Assembly: GCF_000280925.3 (NCBI RefSeq)
Contig: NZ_CP012109.1
Location: forward strand, 4,732,501-4,796,500
DNA length: 64,000 nucleotides
Reading direction: 5' to 3'
Source: Myxococcus hansupus
Lineage (GTDB): Bacteria; Myxococcota; Myxococcia; Myxococcales; Myxococcaceae
Shown here: one piece after another, positions 1 through 8,243 of the stretch
Numbering within the stretch: the first letter of the stretch is position 1
How the letters are laid out: the number at the start of each line of letters is the position of its first letter
Program-made: the position numbers and the translations under genes
Notes under the pieces: model-generated
What the model was told of the DNA's origin: nothing
The model's database searches: none
Seen by the model: the letters and a program-made list of their open reading frames with translations, nothing else

Positions 1-453
1 GATGCCGTCCGAGTTGGCGAAGTCCGTGAAGCCACCCGCCAGCGCGATGGCCTGCAGCAGCGACACGCGGCCGCGCAGCGGATAGGCACCCGGGTGGGCC
101 ACCTCGCCGGTGACGAACACGCGGCTGCTGTTCACCTCGCGGACGATGACCGTCACGCGCGGCTCCTGCACATACGACTGGTAGGCCTGCTTCAGCGAGT
201 CGGCCAGCTCCGTGGGCGTCTTGCCCGCCGCGTGGACCTCCCCCACCATGGGCATGGAGATGTAGCCATCCGGACGAACTGGCAGCGTCCGGGACAGCTC
301 AGCGTCACGCCACACGGCGATGTCCAGCACGTCCTCGCGGCCAATCCGATAGGGCTGCTCCGTGTTGTCCACCTTCACCTGAGACTGGTGCGCGCACCCA
401 CCGAGGAGCATCACGCCCAACACCGTCCAGAACCCCGCGCTCGTCTTGCCCAT
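1..453 (-). CDS. exoA: Polysaccharide export outer-membrane lipoprotein (Wza/ExoA type), 3' truncated by the window
   Basis: The 151 visible residues begin with a signal peptide ending in a lipobox (LLGGC, Cys about 20). A poly_export domain follows (IGREDVLDIAVWRD, then PVRPDGYISMPMVGEV), and then the start of an SLBB domain (VFVTGEVAHPGAYPLRG). Such proteins form the outer-membrane channel for capsule or spore-coat polysaccharide. The gene continues past base 1. The symbol rests on context: an act-like operon and rel lie downstream as I recall for M. xanthus exoA/fdgA, and a sigma-54-like promoter lies upstream. The family call is firm; which Wza paralogue it is remains inference. Confidence 0.8.
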   Translation of the reverse strand, partial: MGKTSAGFWTVLGVMLLGGCAHQSQVKVDNTEQPYRIGREDVLDIAVWRDAELSRTLPVRPDGYISMPMVGEVHAAGKTPTELADSLKQAYQSYVQEPRVTVIVREVNSSRVFVTGEVAHPGAYPLRGRVSLLQAIALAGGFTDFANSDGI

Positions 454-531
454 CGTCCACTCTCCCTCAACTGCGTGTGTCGCGCCTCCGGCCCAACAGC
501 CGCCGGGCGTTGCTTCCGGCGGCGATGCCTT

Positions 532-547
532 AGCAGCGCGTGTGCCA
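532..547 (-). promoter_or_regulatory. Sigma-54-type -24/-12 promoter for the exoA-like gene
   Basis: On the minus strand TGGCAC, five bases, then CTGCT match the sigma-54 consensus TGGCAC-N5-TTGCW with one mismatch. The element lies about 80 bases upstream of the exoA start. M. xanthus exo is, as I recall, under sigma-54 control by the activator Nla6, which fits. The rest of the gene-free stretch 454-826 shows a second, oppositely oriented element at 744 and no convincing gene. Confidence 0.5.
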
Positions 548-743
548 CGTACCAGGGGGAGGGAAAGCCCATGGATCGCAGTGGGTTACGAAATGCCCTC
601 CTGGAGGAGCCCATGGGGTTCGGGAAATTTTTCCGGCATCGTACCCGCGTCGCACATGGTGCTTTCTTCAGCCTTTGCTCTGATCAGAGAACGACTTTTC
701 CCTCTCCCACCCCGCCAACTTCCCATTTCACGTGTCAGATGGC

Positions 744-758
744 TGGCACGCGTCTTGG
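744..758 (+). promoter_or_regulatory. Sigma-54-like promoter upstream of the small membrane protein
   Basis: TGGCAC-GCGTC-TTGG on the plus strand keeps the invariant GG and has TTGG where TTGC is expected at -12. It lies 68 bases before the small ORF at 827 and points toward it. With the minus-strand element at 532 it would make the gap a divergent sigma-54 regulatory region. Confidence 0.35.
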
Positions 759-826
759 ATTGAAGTTCGGGCGGGGTAAGGAAGTTCACAACGCGTAATG
801 AGTTCGCGAGAACAGGGGCGGGTCGG

Positions 827-1024
827 ATGAGGAAGGCAGCAGGGGCGGTGGCGGCTTCGTTCGCGATGGGTACCGGGGCCATGACGTTCATGGGCGTGGC
901 GTTCGCAACCCAGATGGAAGCCGCAGTGGTGGCGGTGGTGGGGCTGGCGCTGTACGCAAGCAGCGCCCTGCTTACGAACAAGAGCCCGGTGACGCCGGCG
1001 ACCAGCGTCGCGAAGCAGGCGTAA
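827..1024 (+). CDS. Small membrane protein, hypothetical
   Basis: A 65-residue protein, almost entirely hydrophobic. Two Ala/Val/Gly-rich segments (about 3-28 and 31-50) could be membrane helices, and the tail is short and polar. ATG at 827 follows a G-rich stretch that could serve as ribosome-binding site. Codon third positions are GC-rich like neighbouring genes, and a hairpin follows the stop. I do not recognise a family. A sigma-54-like element lies upstream. Confidence 0.55.
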   Translation: MRKAAGAVAASFAMGTGAMTFMGVAFATQMEAAVVAVVGLALYASSALLTNKSPVTPATSVAKQA

Positions 1025-1040
1025 CCGGCTTCACCTGAAA

Positions 1041-1073
1041 GAGGCCTGGCGCCGCGTCCTGGCGCCGGGCCTC
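1041..1073 (+). terminator. GC-rich hairpin after the small membrane protein
   Basis: A 13-bp inverted repeat (GAGGCCTGGCGCC and its complement with one G-T pair) with a 7-base loop starts 17 bases after the stop codon. No T-run follows, so termination is inferred from stem strength and position only. Confidence 0.5.
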
Positions 1074-1118
1074 TGGCGGTTGCACCCCGCGCCAGAGCCT
1101 GCTCTATGGTGCGCCGCC

Positions 1119-1547
1119 ATGGCAAAGCCACAGTACTGGCTCATCAAGAGCGAACCCTCCGTCTACGCCTACGCTCAGCTCGCGAAGGACGGAAAGACGG
1201 AGTGGACGGGCGTGCGCAACTTCGAGGCGCGCAACAACATCCGGGCGATGAAGCCCGGGGACCTCTGCCTCTACTACCACTCCAACGAGGACAAGGCCGT
1301 GGTGGGCGTGGCCCAGGTGCTCACGCCGCCGGGCCCGGACTCCACCGCGCCCGGCGAGGACTGGGCCGCCACGTCCATGGGGCCCGTCACCGCCTTCACG
1401 CAGCCGGTGGAGCTGGCCACCATCAAGGCCGCCGCCGCGCTGAGCGACTTCCCGCTCGTCACCCGCGGCCGGCTGAGCGTGGCGCCCGTCACCGCCACCC
1501 ACTTCAAGCAGGTGTTGAAGATGGGAAAAACAGTCCTGCCCAAGTAG
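1119..1547 (+). CDS. EVE domain protein
   Basis: A 142-residue single-domain protein of the EVE (thymocyte nuclear protein 1) family, which belongs to the PUA-like fold and is thought to bind modified bases in nucleic acid. It opens with the diagnostic KPQYWLIKSEP and has TEWTGVRNFEARNNIRAMKPGD and LCLYYHSN. Length is normal for the family. ATG 1119 places the domain at the N-terminus; an upstream in-frame start at 1080 would add 13 unrelated residues. It stands alone ahead of the GNAT gene. Confidence 0.9.
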   Translation: MAKPQYWLIKSEPSVYAYAQLAKDGKTEWTGVRNFEARNNIRAMKPGDLCLYYHSNEDKAVVGVAQVLTPPGPDSTAPGEDWAATSMGPVTAFTQPVELATIKAAAALSDFPLVTRGRLSVAPVTATHFKQVLKMGKTVLPK

Positions 1548-1595
1548 TACCGTGATGCTGGTGGAGCATTGCCCCCGAGGGCATACTCGTGCGCC

Positions 1596-2051
1596 GTGAG
1601 CGACACTGACATCCGCAAGATTCCGGCGCGGGAGACGCGGGGCCTGCGCCACGCCATCCTCCGGCCCAGCCAGCCCCCCGACATGGCCGTGTATCCGGGT
1701 GATGATGACGCGGACACGCTCCACCTGGGGGCCTTCATGCAGGGGCGCCTGGTGGGCGTGGCCTCGCTCTACCGCGAGCCGCCGCCGGACGCGCTGCGCG
1801 CCACCACCGCATGGCGGCTGCGAGGCATGGCCGTGGACCCCACCCTGCGAGGGCACGGCCATGGCGCCGCCCTCCTGAAAGCGTGCATGGAGCATGCGGC
1901 CCAGCAGGGCGGTTCCCAGGTGTGGTGCAACGCGCGCATGACGGCGTCAGGCTTCTATCGTGCCCAGGGGTTCGCCCACCGGGGCGAGCCCTTCGACCTT
2001 CCCGGCATCGGGTCGCACCATCTGATGTGGCGCACCCTCGAGACCTCGTGA
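1596..2051 (+). CDS. GNAT-family N-acetyltransferase
   Basis: About 151 residues. Motif A is clear (LRGMAVDPTLRGHGHGAALLKA), and the C-terminal FYRAQGFAHRGE is the usual beta-strand and Tyr region. GTG 1596 is preferred; a TTG at 1569 would add nine residues. The stop overlaps the start of pheA (TGATG), so the two are probably translated together. Substrate unknown. Confidence 0.8.
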   Translation: MSDTDIRKIPARETRGLRHAILRPSQPPDMAVYPGDDDADTLHLGAFMQGRLVGVASLYREPPPDALRATTAWRLRGMAVDPTLRGHGHGAALLKACMEHAAQQGGSQVWCNARMTASGFYRAQGFAHRGEPFDLPGIGSHHLMWRTLETS

Positions 2052-3190
2052 TGACCACCCTCCCCGACCTCGACGCCATCCGGACGTCCATCGAACGCAT
2101 CGACGAGGAAATCCTCGACGCCCTCCGCCGCCGCATGGACCTGGCGGACGACGTGGCGAAGGCCAAGCTGGCCGCGGCCGCGCCCTTCCGGGACCAGCGC
2201 CGGGAAGACCTGCTGCTGCGCCGCATCCGCACCCGCGCCGCCGAGCATGGCCTGGACCCGCATGAGGTGGAGCGCATCTGGCGCCTCTTCATCGACATGT
2301 CGGTGGCCCGCCAGCACGAGCTCGTCACGCGGCTGGACAGCACGCCGCTGCGCGTGGGCTACCCGGGCGTGGAGGGCTCCTACAGCCACCTGGCCGCGCG
2401 CCGCCGCTACGCGCACCGCTCCGGGGGCGTGCTGCTCACCGGCTTCGACCTCACGCGAGAGGCCGTGGAGGCGCTCCGCCGCGGCGAGCAGGACCTGGTG
2501 CTGCTGCCCATTGAAAACACCACCGCGGGCAGCATGAACGAGACGTACGATTTGCTCGCCGAGGGCGGCGTGGTCATCACTGCGGAGCTGGTCAGCCAGG
2601 TGGACCACCGGCTGCTGGGACTGCCCGGCGCGAGGCTGGAGGACCTGCGCGAGGTGCTGTCGCATCCGCAGGCGCTGGCGCAGTGCGAGACGTTCCTCCG
2701 CGAGAAGGTGCCCTGGGCCCGCGCGGTGCCGGACGTGGACACCGGCGGCGCGGCGCAGAAGGTCCGCGAGCGCAATGACGCGTCGGTGGCGGCCATCGCC
2801 AGCGAGACGGCGGCGCAGCGCTTCGGGTTGGAGGTGCTCGCCGCGGACCTGCAGCCGGCCTTCGACTACACGCGCTTCGTGGAGGTGGGCCGCGAGGCCA
2901 CGCCCCTGGCGCCGGGCATCCCCTGCAAGACGTCGCTGATGGTGATGTTGGAGCACCGGCCCGGCACGCTGGGCGAGATGCTGCAACGCCTCACGCTGCG
3001 CGGGGTGAACCTGAGCAAGCTGGAGTCGCGCCCCATCCCCGGGCAGCCGTGGCAGTACCGCTTCTATCTGGACGTGGAGGGCCACGCGGCCTCCGCGGCG
3101 GTGACAGCGGCGCTGGAGGACATCCGTCCGCTCACCTCGTCACTGCGCGTGCTGGGCACGTACGCCCGCGCGGAGGCGCCGCATGGCTGA
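2051..3190 (+). CDS. pheA: Chorismate mutase/prephenate dehydratase (P-protein)
   Basis: Converts chorismate to prephenate and then to phenylpyruvate for phenylalanine synthesis. Residues 1-95 are an AroQ-type chorismate mutase (R11, R28 and K39 regions, DQRRE at 48). Residues 100-280 are prephenate dehydratase, with GYPGVEGSYSH, IENTTAGS at 154 and the catalytic TRF at 274-276. Residues 293-370 are an ACT domain with ESRP at 325-328, the phenylalanine-binding motif. The start overlaps the GNAT stop, and the 3' end overlaps the next dehydratase by 8 bases. Confidence 0.93.
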   Translation: MTTLPDLDAIRTSIERIDEEILDALRRRMDLADDVAKAKLAAAAPFRDQRREDLLLRRIRTRAAEHGLDPHEVERIWRLFIDMSVARQHELVTRLDSTPLRVGYPGVEGSYSHLAARRRYAHRSGGVLLTGFDLTREAVEALRRGEQDLVLLPIENTTAGSMNETYDLLAEGGVVITAELVSQVDHRLLGLPGARLEDLREVLSHPQALAQCETFLREKVPWARAVPDVDTGGAAQKVRERNDASVAAIASETAAQRFGLEVLAADLQPAFDYTRFVEVGREATPLAPGIPCKTSLMVMLEHRPGTLGEMLQRLTLRGVNLSKLESRPIPGQPWQYRFYLDVEGHAASAAVTAALEDIRPLTSSLRVLGTYARAEAPHG

Positions 3191-4007
3191 ACCGCGACGG
3201 CGCCGCATCGCCTTCCAGGGCGAGCCCGGCGCCTACGGTGAAGAAGCGCTGCGCGTGCTCCACGGTCCGGACGCGGAGGCCGTCCCCTGCCTCACCTTCC
3301 GCGCCGTCTTCGAAGCCGTGGCCGAGGGCCGCGTGGACGGCGGCGTGGTGCCGGTGGAGAGCTCGCTGGGGGGCCCCGTGGCGGAGACGGTGGACCTGCT
3401 CCTGGAGCACGACCTGCCCGTGACGGGCGAGCTGTCCCTGCGCATCCGCCACTGCCTGCTGGCCCCGCCCGGCCAGACGTTGGAACAGATTCAGCGCGCC
3501 TGGTCGCATCCGCAGGCGCTGGCGCAGTGCGCGGGCTACCTGCGGCGGCGCGGCATCACCCCGCTGCCGGAGACGAACACCGCCATCGCCGCGCGGAAGG
3601 TGGCGGAGGAGGCGCTCCCGCACACGGCCGCCATCGCGAGCAAGCTGTCCGCGTCGCTGTATGGCCTGACGGTGCTGGAAGAAGGCGTGGAGGACTCGCC
3701 GGACAACTACACGCGCTTCCTCACCCTGGGCCCCGCGCCCGAGCGGGCGTGGACGCGCCGCAAGACGGCGCTGGCCTTCACCACGGACAACGGGCCGGGC
3801 GCGCTGTACCGCGTGCTGAGCGCCTTCTCCTCGCGCGGCCTCAACGTGGCGCGGCTGGAGTCCCGGCCCCAGCGCCGCGCGTGGGAGTACGTCTGGTGCC
3901 TGGACGTGGACGGCGCGCTGGAGGACCCGCGGGTGCGCGAGGCAGTCACAGCCGCCCAGGCCGCCTGCATCACCCTGCGGGTGCTCGGAAGCTACGGCGT
4001 GGCCTGA
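3183..4007 (+). CDS. Second, monofunctional prephenate dehydratase
   Basis: A 274-residue paralogue of the preceding dehydratase without the mutase domain. It has FQGEPGAYGEEA, VPVESSLGG, SHPQALAQC and the catalytic NYTRF at 176-179. The ACT domain carries GALYRVL at 206-212 and ESRP at 226-229. Both catalytic and effector motifs look intact. It overlaps pheA by 8 bases and ends three bases from the convergent DAHP synthase. Why a cell keeps both is unclear; separate substrates (prephenate or arogenate) or different feedback are possibilities. Confidence 0.92.
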   Translation: MAEPRRRRIAFQGEPGAYGEEALRVLHGPDAEAVPCLTFRAVFEAVAEGRVDGGVVPVESSLGGPVAETVDLLLEHDLPVTGELSLRIRHCLLAPPGQTLEQIQRAWSHPQALAQCAGYLRRRGITPLPETNTAIAARKVAEEALPHTAAIASKLSASLYGLTVLEEGVEDSPDNYTRFLTLGPAPERAWTRRKTALAFTTDNGPGALYRVLSAFSSRGLNVARLESRPQRRAWEYVWCLDVDGALEDPRVREAVTAAQAACITLRVLGSYGVA

Positions 4008-4010
4008 CGC

Positions 4011-5129
4011 TCAGGCGGCCGGGCCACCCGTCCCGTCACCCAGCCGCACGGCCTCGTCGTACGCGCCGCGCACCAGGTTGACGTAGCGCTGGAGCGCCGG
4101 GAGCTGCTCCATCCGCAGGGCCTGCGGGCCGTCACACAGCGCGGCCTCCGGGTGCGGGTGGAAGTCCACGAGCACCATGGAGGCGCCCGCGATGAGGCCC
4201 TGGCCAATGGCGTGGAAGATGTCGGGCAGCCCGTCCGGCGGCGGCGCGGCCTGGCCAATGGCGTGCGAGGGGTCCACGCACACCGGCAGGCGGGTGAGGC
4301 GCCGCACCACGGGCACGTGCGCGAAGTCCACCATGTTGCGGTGCGGGTCCCCCAGGTGCGTCTTCACGCCGCGCAGGCAGAAGACGATTTTCGGATTGCC
4401 CTCGCTCGCCACGTACTCGCACGCGTTGAGGGACTCCTCCAGGGTGATGCCCATGCCGCGCTTGAAGAGCACGGGGAAGACGCGCTGCTGGCCAATGCTC
4501 TTGAGCAGCTCGAAGTTCTGCGCGTTGCGCGTGCCCACCTGGAGCATGACGCCCGTGGCGTTGCCGGAGCGCTCCAGCGCGTCGCGAATCTCGTCGATGT
4601 GACGCGGGTGCGTCACCTCCATCGCGACGACCTTGATGCCGTGCTTGCCCGCGGACTCGAACACCCACGGCAGACACGCCGCGCCCAGGCCCTGGAACTC
4701 GTACGGGTTGGTGCGGGGCTTGTAGGCCCCCATGCGCGTGGTGCGGATGCCGACGCGGGCGAGCGCCGCCATCATCGTGTCCACGTTCTCCGGGTTGTCC
4801 ACGGCGCACAGGCCGGCGAACACGTTGACGGTGCGCTCGTCGAAGTGGATGCCGTTGTACTCGAAGCCGGCGGACGTCCGCTGGCCCTTGTGCCGGCCGA
4901 TGACGCGGTACTTCTGCGACACGCGCACCACCTGCCGCACGCCCGGAATCTGCTCGAACGGCTCCACGGGCACCTGCGCCGTCGAACCCAGCAGGTAGAC
5001 TTCCGTAATCGTGTACTCGGAGCCCCCGATGACGTGCGTCCGAGGCGTCACTCCCTTGTACTGAGAGGCGACCTGGAGGACGGCGGACACCACGGACTCA
5101 GGCGAGTCCGGCTCGAGCATGACGATCAT
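4011..5129 (-). CDS. aroF: 3-deoxy-7-phosphoheptulonate synthase, type I-beta
   Basis: DAHP synthase, the first step of the shikimate pathway. An N-terminal ferredoxin-like regulatory domain (about 1-70) precedes the TIM barrel. The barrel carries MGAYKPRTNPYEFQGLG, QVGTRNAQNFELLK, the metal Cys region (FCLRGV) and VDPSHAIGQ. At 372 residues it is slightly longer than Thermotoga-type enzymes. ATG 5129 is chosen because MIVML starts the regulatory domain and a GGGAG box lies upstream. It converges on the dehydratase genes and belongs to the same pathway. Confidence 0.93.
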   Translation of the reverse strand: MIVMLEPDSPESVVSAVLQVASQYKGVTPRTHVIGGSEYTITEVYLLGSTAQVPVEPFEQIPGVRQVVRVSQKYRVIGRHKGQRTSAGFEYNGIHFDERTVNVFAGLCAVDNPENVDTMMAALARVGIRTTRMGAYKPRTNPYEFQGLGAACLPWVFESAGKHGIKVVAMEVTHPRHIDEIRDALERSGNATGVMLQVGTRNAQNFELLKSIGQQRVFPVLFKRGMGITLEESLNACEYVASEGNPKIVFCLRGVKTHLGDPHRNMVDFAHVPVVRRLTRLPVCVDPSHAIGQAAPPPDGLPDIFHAIGQGLIAGASMVLVDFHPHPEAALCDGPQALRMEQLPALQRYVNLVRGAYDEAVRLGDGTGGPAA

Positions 5130-5288
5130 CTGGTTCTCCCGGGCGGCGTTGTCAGACTTTACGCGAATTACGTGAAGTGTAGCGGAAAAAGGCCGCGTCA
5201 GGTGTAACATTCCGACCCGCCTCGCCGCGTCCGGACTTGAAACCGGGAGCGAAATCCAGTCCGTGCAGTCCCGCCAGGGATGCGCCTG

Positions 5289-5855
5289 CTAGGCCGGTAC
5301 GGGACGGAGCCGGGTGGCGAGCTGGGCGTAGTGGTCTCTCTGCGCGGTGTCGCCCAGGTGCTCCCAGACGTCGGACAGGGCGCGGGCGCATTCGGCGTAC
5401 GCCGGGGACAACTCCAGCGCGAGCTCGAAGACGTGCCGCGCCTGCCGGTAGCGGGCCTTGTCCGGACGGCGCGAGCCCCGGGTCAGCAGCGCGTTGCCCA
5501 GGTTGTAGATTTGAACGGCGGTGGATTCGCGGTAGCCCGGCGTGGGGTTGAGCTGCGTGGCGCGCTGGAGCAACTGCGCGGCGGCCTCGGGCTCTCCCAG
5601 CTCCAACTGGCACAGCGCGGCCTCGCGGTGGGCCTCGGCCTCGTTGGGGTCCACTTCGATGGCGCGCTCGAAGCAGCGCAGCGCTTCATCGAAGCGCCCG
5701 AGCGTGGCGAGCGACGCGCCCTTCCCCGTGAGCGCCGGGACGTGCTTGGCGTCCACGGCCAGCACCTTGTCGAAGGCGGCGATGGCGGCTTCGTGGTTGC
5801 CGGCCATGGACAGGCTCACGCCGTCGTTGAAGGCCGCGAACAGCAACTTGGACAT
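5289..5855 (-). CDS. TPR-repeat protein
   Basis: A 188-residue soluble protein of about four tetratricopeptide repeats (AIAAFDKVLAVDAKHVPAL, ALRCFERAIEVDPNEAEAH, and two later units). No signal peptide or membrane helix is seen. ATG 5855 puts the first helix at the N-terminus. TPRs mediate protein-protein contacts; the partner is unknown. The gene is codirectional with the act-like block but about 100 bases beyond its end. Confidence 0.8.
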   Translation of the reverse strand: MSKLLFAAFNDGVSLSMAGNHEAAIAAFDKVLAVDAKHVPALTGKGASLATLGRFDEALRCFERAIEVDPNEAEAHREAALCQLELGEPEAAAQLLQRATQLNPTPGYRESTAVQIYNLGNALLTRGSRRPDKARYRQARHVFELALELSPAYAECARALSDVWEHLGDTAQRDHYAQLATRLRPVPA

Positions 5856-5990
5856 CTCTCCCCCAGTGGAAGGGTTGCACCGGCCACGCTCCATGGCCGG
5901 AGGGTCAGCCTCTCACCGGGGAAGTCCGCATGGAAAGGCGCCATTCCGCAGCGCCCTTTCGTCCCGCTGATGGGAGCCATTGGCCCCGAA

Positions 5991-8243
5991 TCAGATGCGC
6001 ATTCCCAGTTGCACACCAGGCCACAGGAGGATGCCCCCAGCGTCCAACCGCGACAGACGGCTCAGGTTGCGAACGCTCTCCCCGCCCACGTCATGCAACA
6101 CGTTGAACGTAGGGCCGCCGATGAGCGTGAAGCCCCGCGCCACCTGAAAGCCCGCCACCACGCGGAGCTGATGCAGAAGCCGGTTTCCCGAGAAAGATGC
6201 ATCCCAGTCGTAGAGCGAGTGAGACACCACGTCCACGTCCAGGAAGAAACGTTCGGTGAGCGGCAGATGCCCGCCCAACCCCAGGCCCGTGGACCAGTGG
6301 CTGGGGCCTCGCGCGCCCTCCACGTTGCCCATGCCCACCACCAGCGTCGTGTAGAGGTGCCGGCTGCCCACCTTGATGGCGGCGTTGGCGTAGTTGAAGT
6401 CGTTGCCGAAGACCTCGACGTGGAACTGCCCGTTGCGCGCGATGCTCACCAGCCCCACCGGCACGCCCGACTCCAGTTCATTCGACACGTTGACGAGCCC
6501 GAGCTGGAGCCCGTTCATCCGGCCCGCCACGTTGACGAGCCCCACCTGCGCGCCCTTCACGTCGCCGCCCACGTTGACGATGGCCACCTGCGCGCCCCGG
6601 GCCTGCGCCGCCCAGTTCATGCCCGCCGCCACCTGAGCGCCCGCCACCCGCTCCCCCGCGTAGTTGAAGCCCGCCGCGCCCTGTACGCCGTCAACGTTGC
6701 CAGCCGTCCAGTTGCCGCCGGCCGCGAGCTGCGCGCCCGCCAGCGAGCTCCCCGACACGTTGGCCCCCACCGCGAGTTGCCCCACCGTGCCGCTGCGCCG
6801 CGCCATGTTGAACCCGACCGCGGCCTGCAGGCCCTCCGCCGTCCCGTGCACCCAGTTGCTCCCCACGGCCAACTGCGTGCCGGACATGTCGCCGCGCACC
6901 ACGTTGGCGCCCACGGCCAACTGCAGGCCATCCACCTTGTCGGTGGCCACGTTCGACCCGAGCGCCACGGCCACGCCATCCAGGCGCGCCATGCGGGCCA
7001 CGCCCATGGAGAACGACACGTTGTTGTCCACGGGCGCGCCGCCCGTCATCAGGTCATTCGTCTGGAGGCCGGGGAACAGGCCCACGTTGAAGAAGCGGGA
7101 GCGGCTGCCCGTGCGCTCCGCCGCGACTTCGGCCCCCGCCGTGCTCGAGGACGCCTCCACCGTCGGCATCGGGCCCCCGCCGCGCATGGCCGTCAGCTCC
7201 CCCTGCACCGCGCGGAACGCGGAGGCCGCGAGCACCGTCCGGCCGCCGTCGCCCAGCTCGAACTCCGCCTGTGACGTCTGGTCGAGCAGCTTGCGCATCA
7301 CCGTGTAGCGGCCCTTCTGGAGGCCCAGCTCGGTGGTGCGGCCCGCGTACTTCTTCAGCTCCACCACCAGCCGCCCTTCGGCGTCGCGGACGTAGAGGCG
7401 ACCATCCACCAGGTCCCCCAGCACCAGCACCGCCGAGGTGGAGCGCAGGTCCGTCATCACCAGGTCCCCCGTACCCGCCAGCTCGATGTCATAGGCGGGG
7501 TGCTGGGCCCCCGCGCGCGTCTCCTCGGTGCGCGCGAGCGTCTCGTGGAAGGCGAACTGGTACGCCTCGTGGAGCGTCACCCGGCCGTCCCCGGACATGT
7601 CCGCCGCGCCGCGAAGGCCCGACACCAGGTTGTGCGTGAAGAACGAACCGCCAATGCGGTCGGACTCCTGGGACACCTCGTCCTCGGAGGACGACGTGAG
7701 GATGGCGTGGCCCCGCACCGCGGAGGACGCATCCACCACGAACGCCGGGCGGCGCACCCCGCCCTTGCGCCGAGCCAGCGTGCCGGAGGCGCACGAATCC
7801 AGGATGGCGATGCGCACGTCGGCGGGGAGCGACTCCAGCGCCTTGCGCAGCTCGCGGTAGCCGAAGCGGTCCTTCTGCAGGAGCAACCCCTGCTCGTCGG
7901 AGTGGCCGGAGTAGTAGATGAGCGCCTCGATGCGCGTGCCCGGCGTGGCCGCCGCGGACAACATCGACTTGAAGCGCACCAGCGCGTCTTCCAGCGCCGC
8001 GCGGTTGCCCTCCATCATCATCAGCTTGTCCTGGGGCTGCACGCCGCCGAGTTCCTCCAGCACGTTGCCGAAGGAGCGCGCATCCGTGACGGCGTAGCGA
8101 AGCCGGGCCCGTCCCTCACCGCCGTCGTTCACGCCCACCAGCAGCGCGAAGCGGCGCACCGCGGCCTGGGGCGCGGAGGGCTGGGGAGCCGCCGCGGCCA
8201 GCACGGGCACGAGCAGCAGCAGACTGAGGAAGGACCGCGTCAT
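5991..8243 (-). CDS. Secreted caspase-like peptidase (C14/metacaspase fold) with calcium-type loop and repeat-rich C-terminus
   Basis: 750 residues with a signal peptide (1-19). A caspase domain (30-235) holds the catalytic His114 (YYSGHSD) and Cys151 (ILDSCASG), both intact. Residues 215-228 (DMSGDGRVTLHEAY) form an EF-hand-like loop. After a linker, about 400-600 is a series of degenerate Gly/Ala/Asn strands (QLAVGANV, AQVGLVNVAG, LQLGLVNVSN) resembling LA_2272-type surface repeats. A last segment looks like outer-membrane beta strands. The start overlaps the upstream gene's stop (TGATG). It is last in a codirectional series with actA-actB; a role in development or cell lysis is inference. 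Confidence 0.85.
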   Translation of the reverse strand: MTRSFLSLLLLVPVLAAAAPQPSAPQAAVRRFALLVGVNDGGEGRARLRYAVTDARSFGNVLEELGGVQPQDKLMMMEGNRAALEDALVRFKSMLSAAATPGTRIEALIYYSGHSDEQGLLLQKDRFGYRELRKALESLPADVRIAILDSCASGTLARRKGGVRRPAFVVDASSAVRGHAILTSSSEDEVSQESDRIGGSFFTHNLVSGLRGAADMSGDGRVTLHEAYQFAFHETLARTEETRAGAQHPAYDIELAGTGDLVMTDLRSTSAVLVLGDLVDGRLYVRDAEGRLVVELKKYAGRTTELGLQKGRYTVMRKLLDQTSQAEFELGDGGRTVLAASAFRAVQGELTAMRGGGPMPTVEASSSTAGAEVAAERTGSRSRFFNVGLFPGLQTNDLMTGGAPVDNNVSFSMGVARMARLDGVAVALGSNVATDKVDGLQLAVGANVVRGDMSGTQLAVGSNWVHGTAEGLQAAVGFNMARRSGTVGQLAVGANVSGSSLAGAQLAAGGNWTAGNVDGVQGAAGFNYAGERVAGAQVAAGMNWAAQARGAQVAIVNVGGDVKGAQVGLVNVAGRMNGLQLGLVNVSNELESGVPVGLVSIARNGQFHVEVFGNDFNYANAAIKVGSRHLYTTLVVGMGNVEGARGPSHWSTGLGLGGHLPLTERFFLDVDVVSHSLYDWDASFSGNRLLHQLRVVAGFQVARGFTLIGGPTFNVLHDVGGESVRNLSRLSRLDAGGILLWPGVQLGMRI

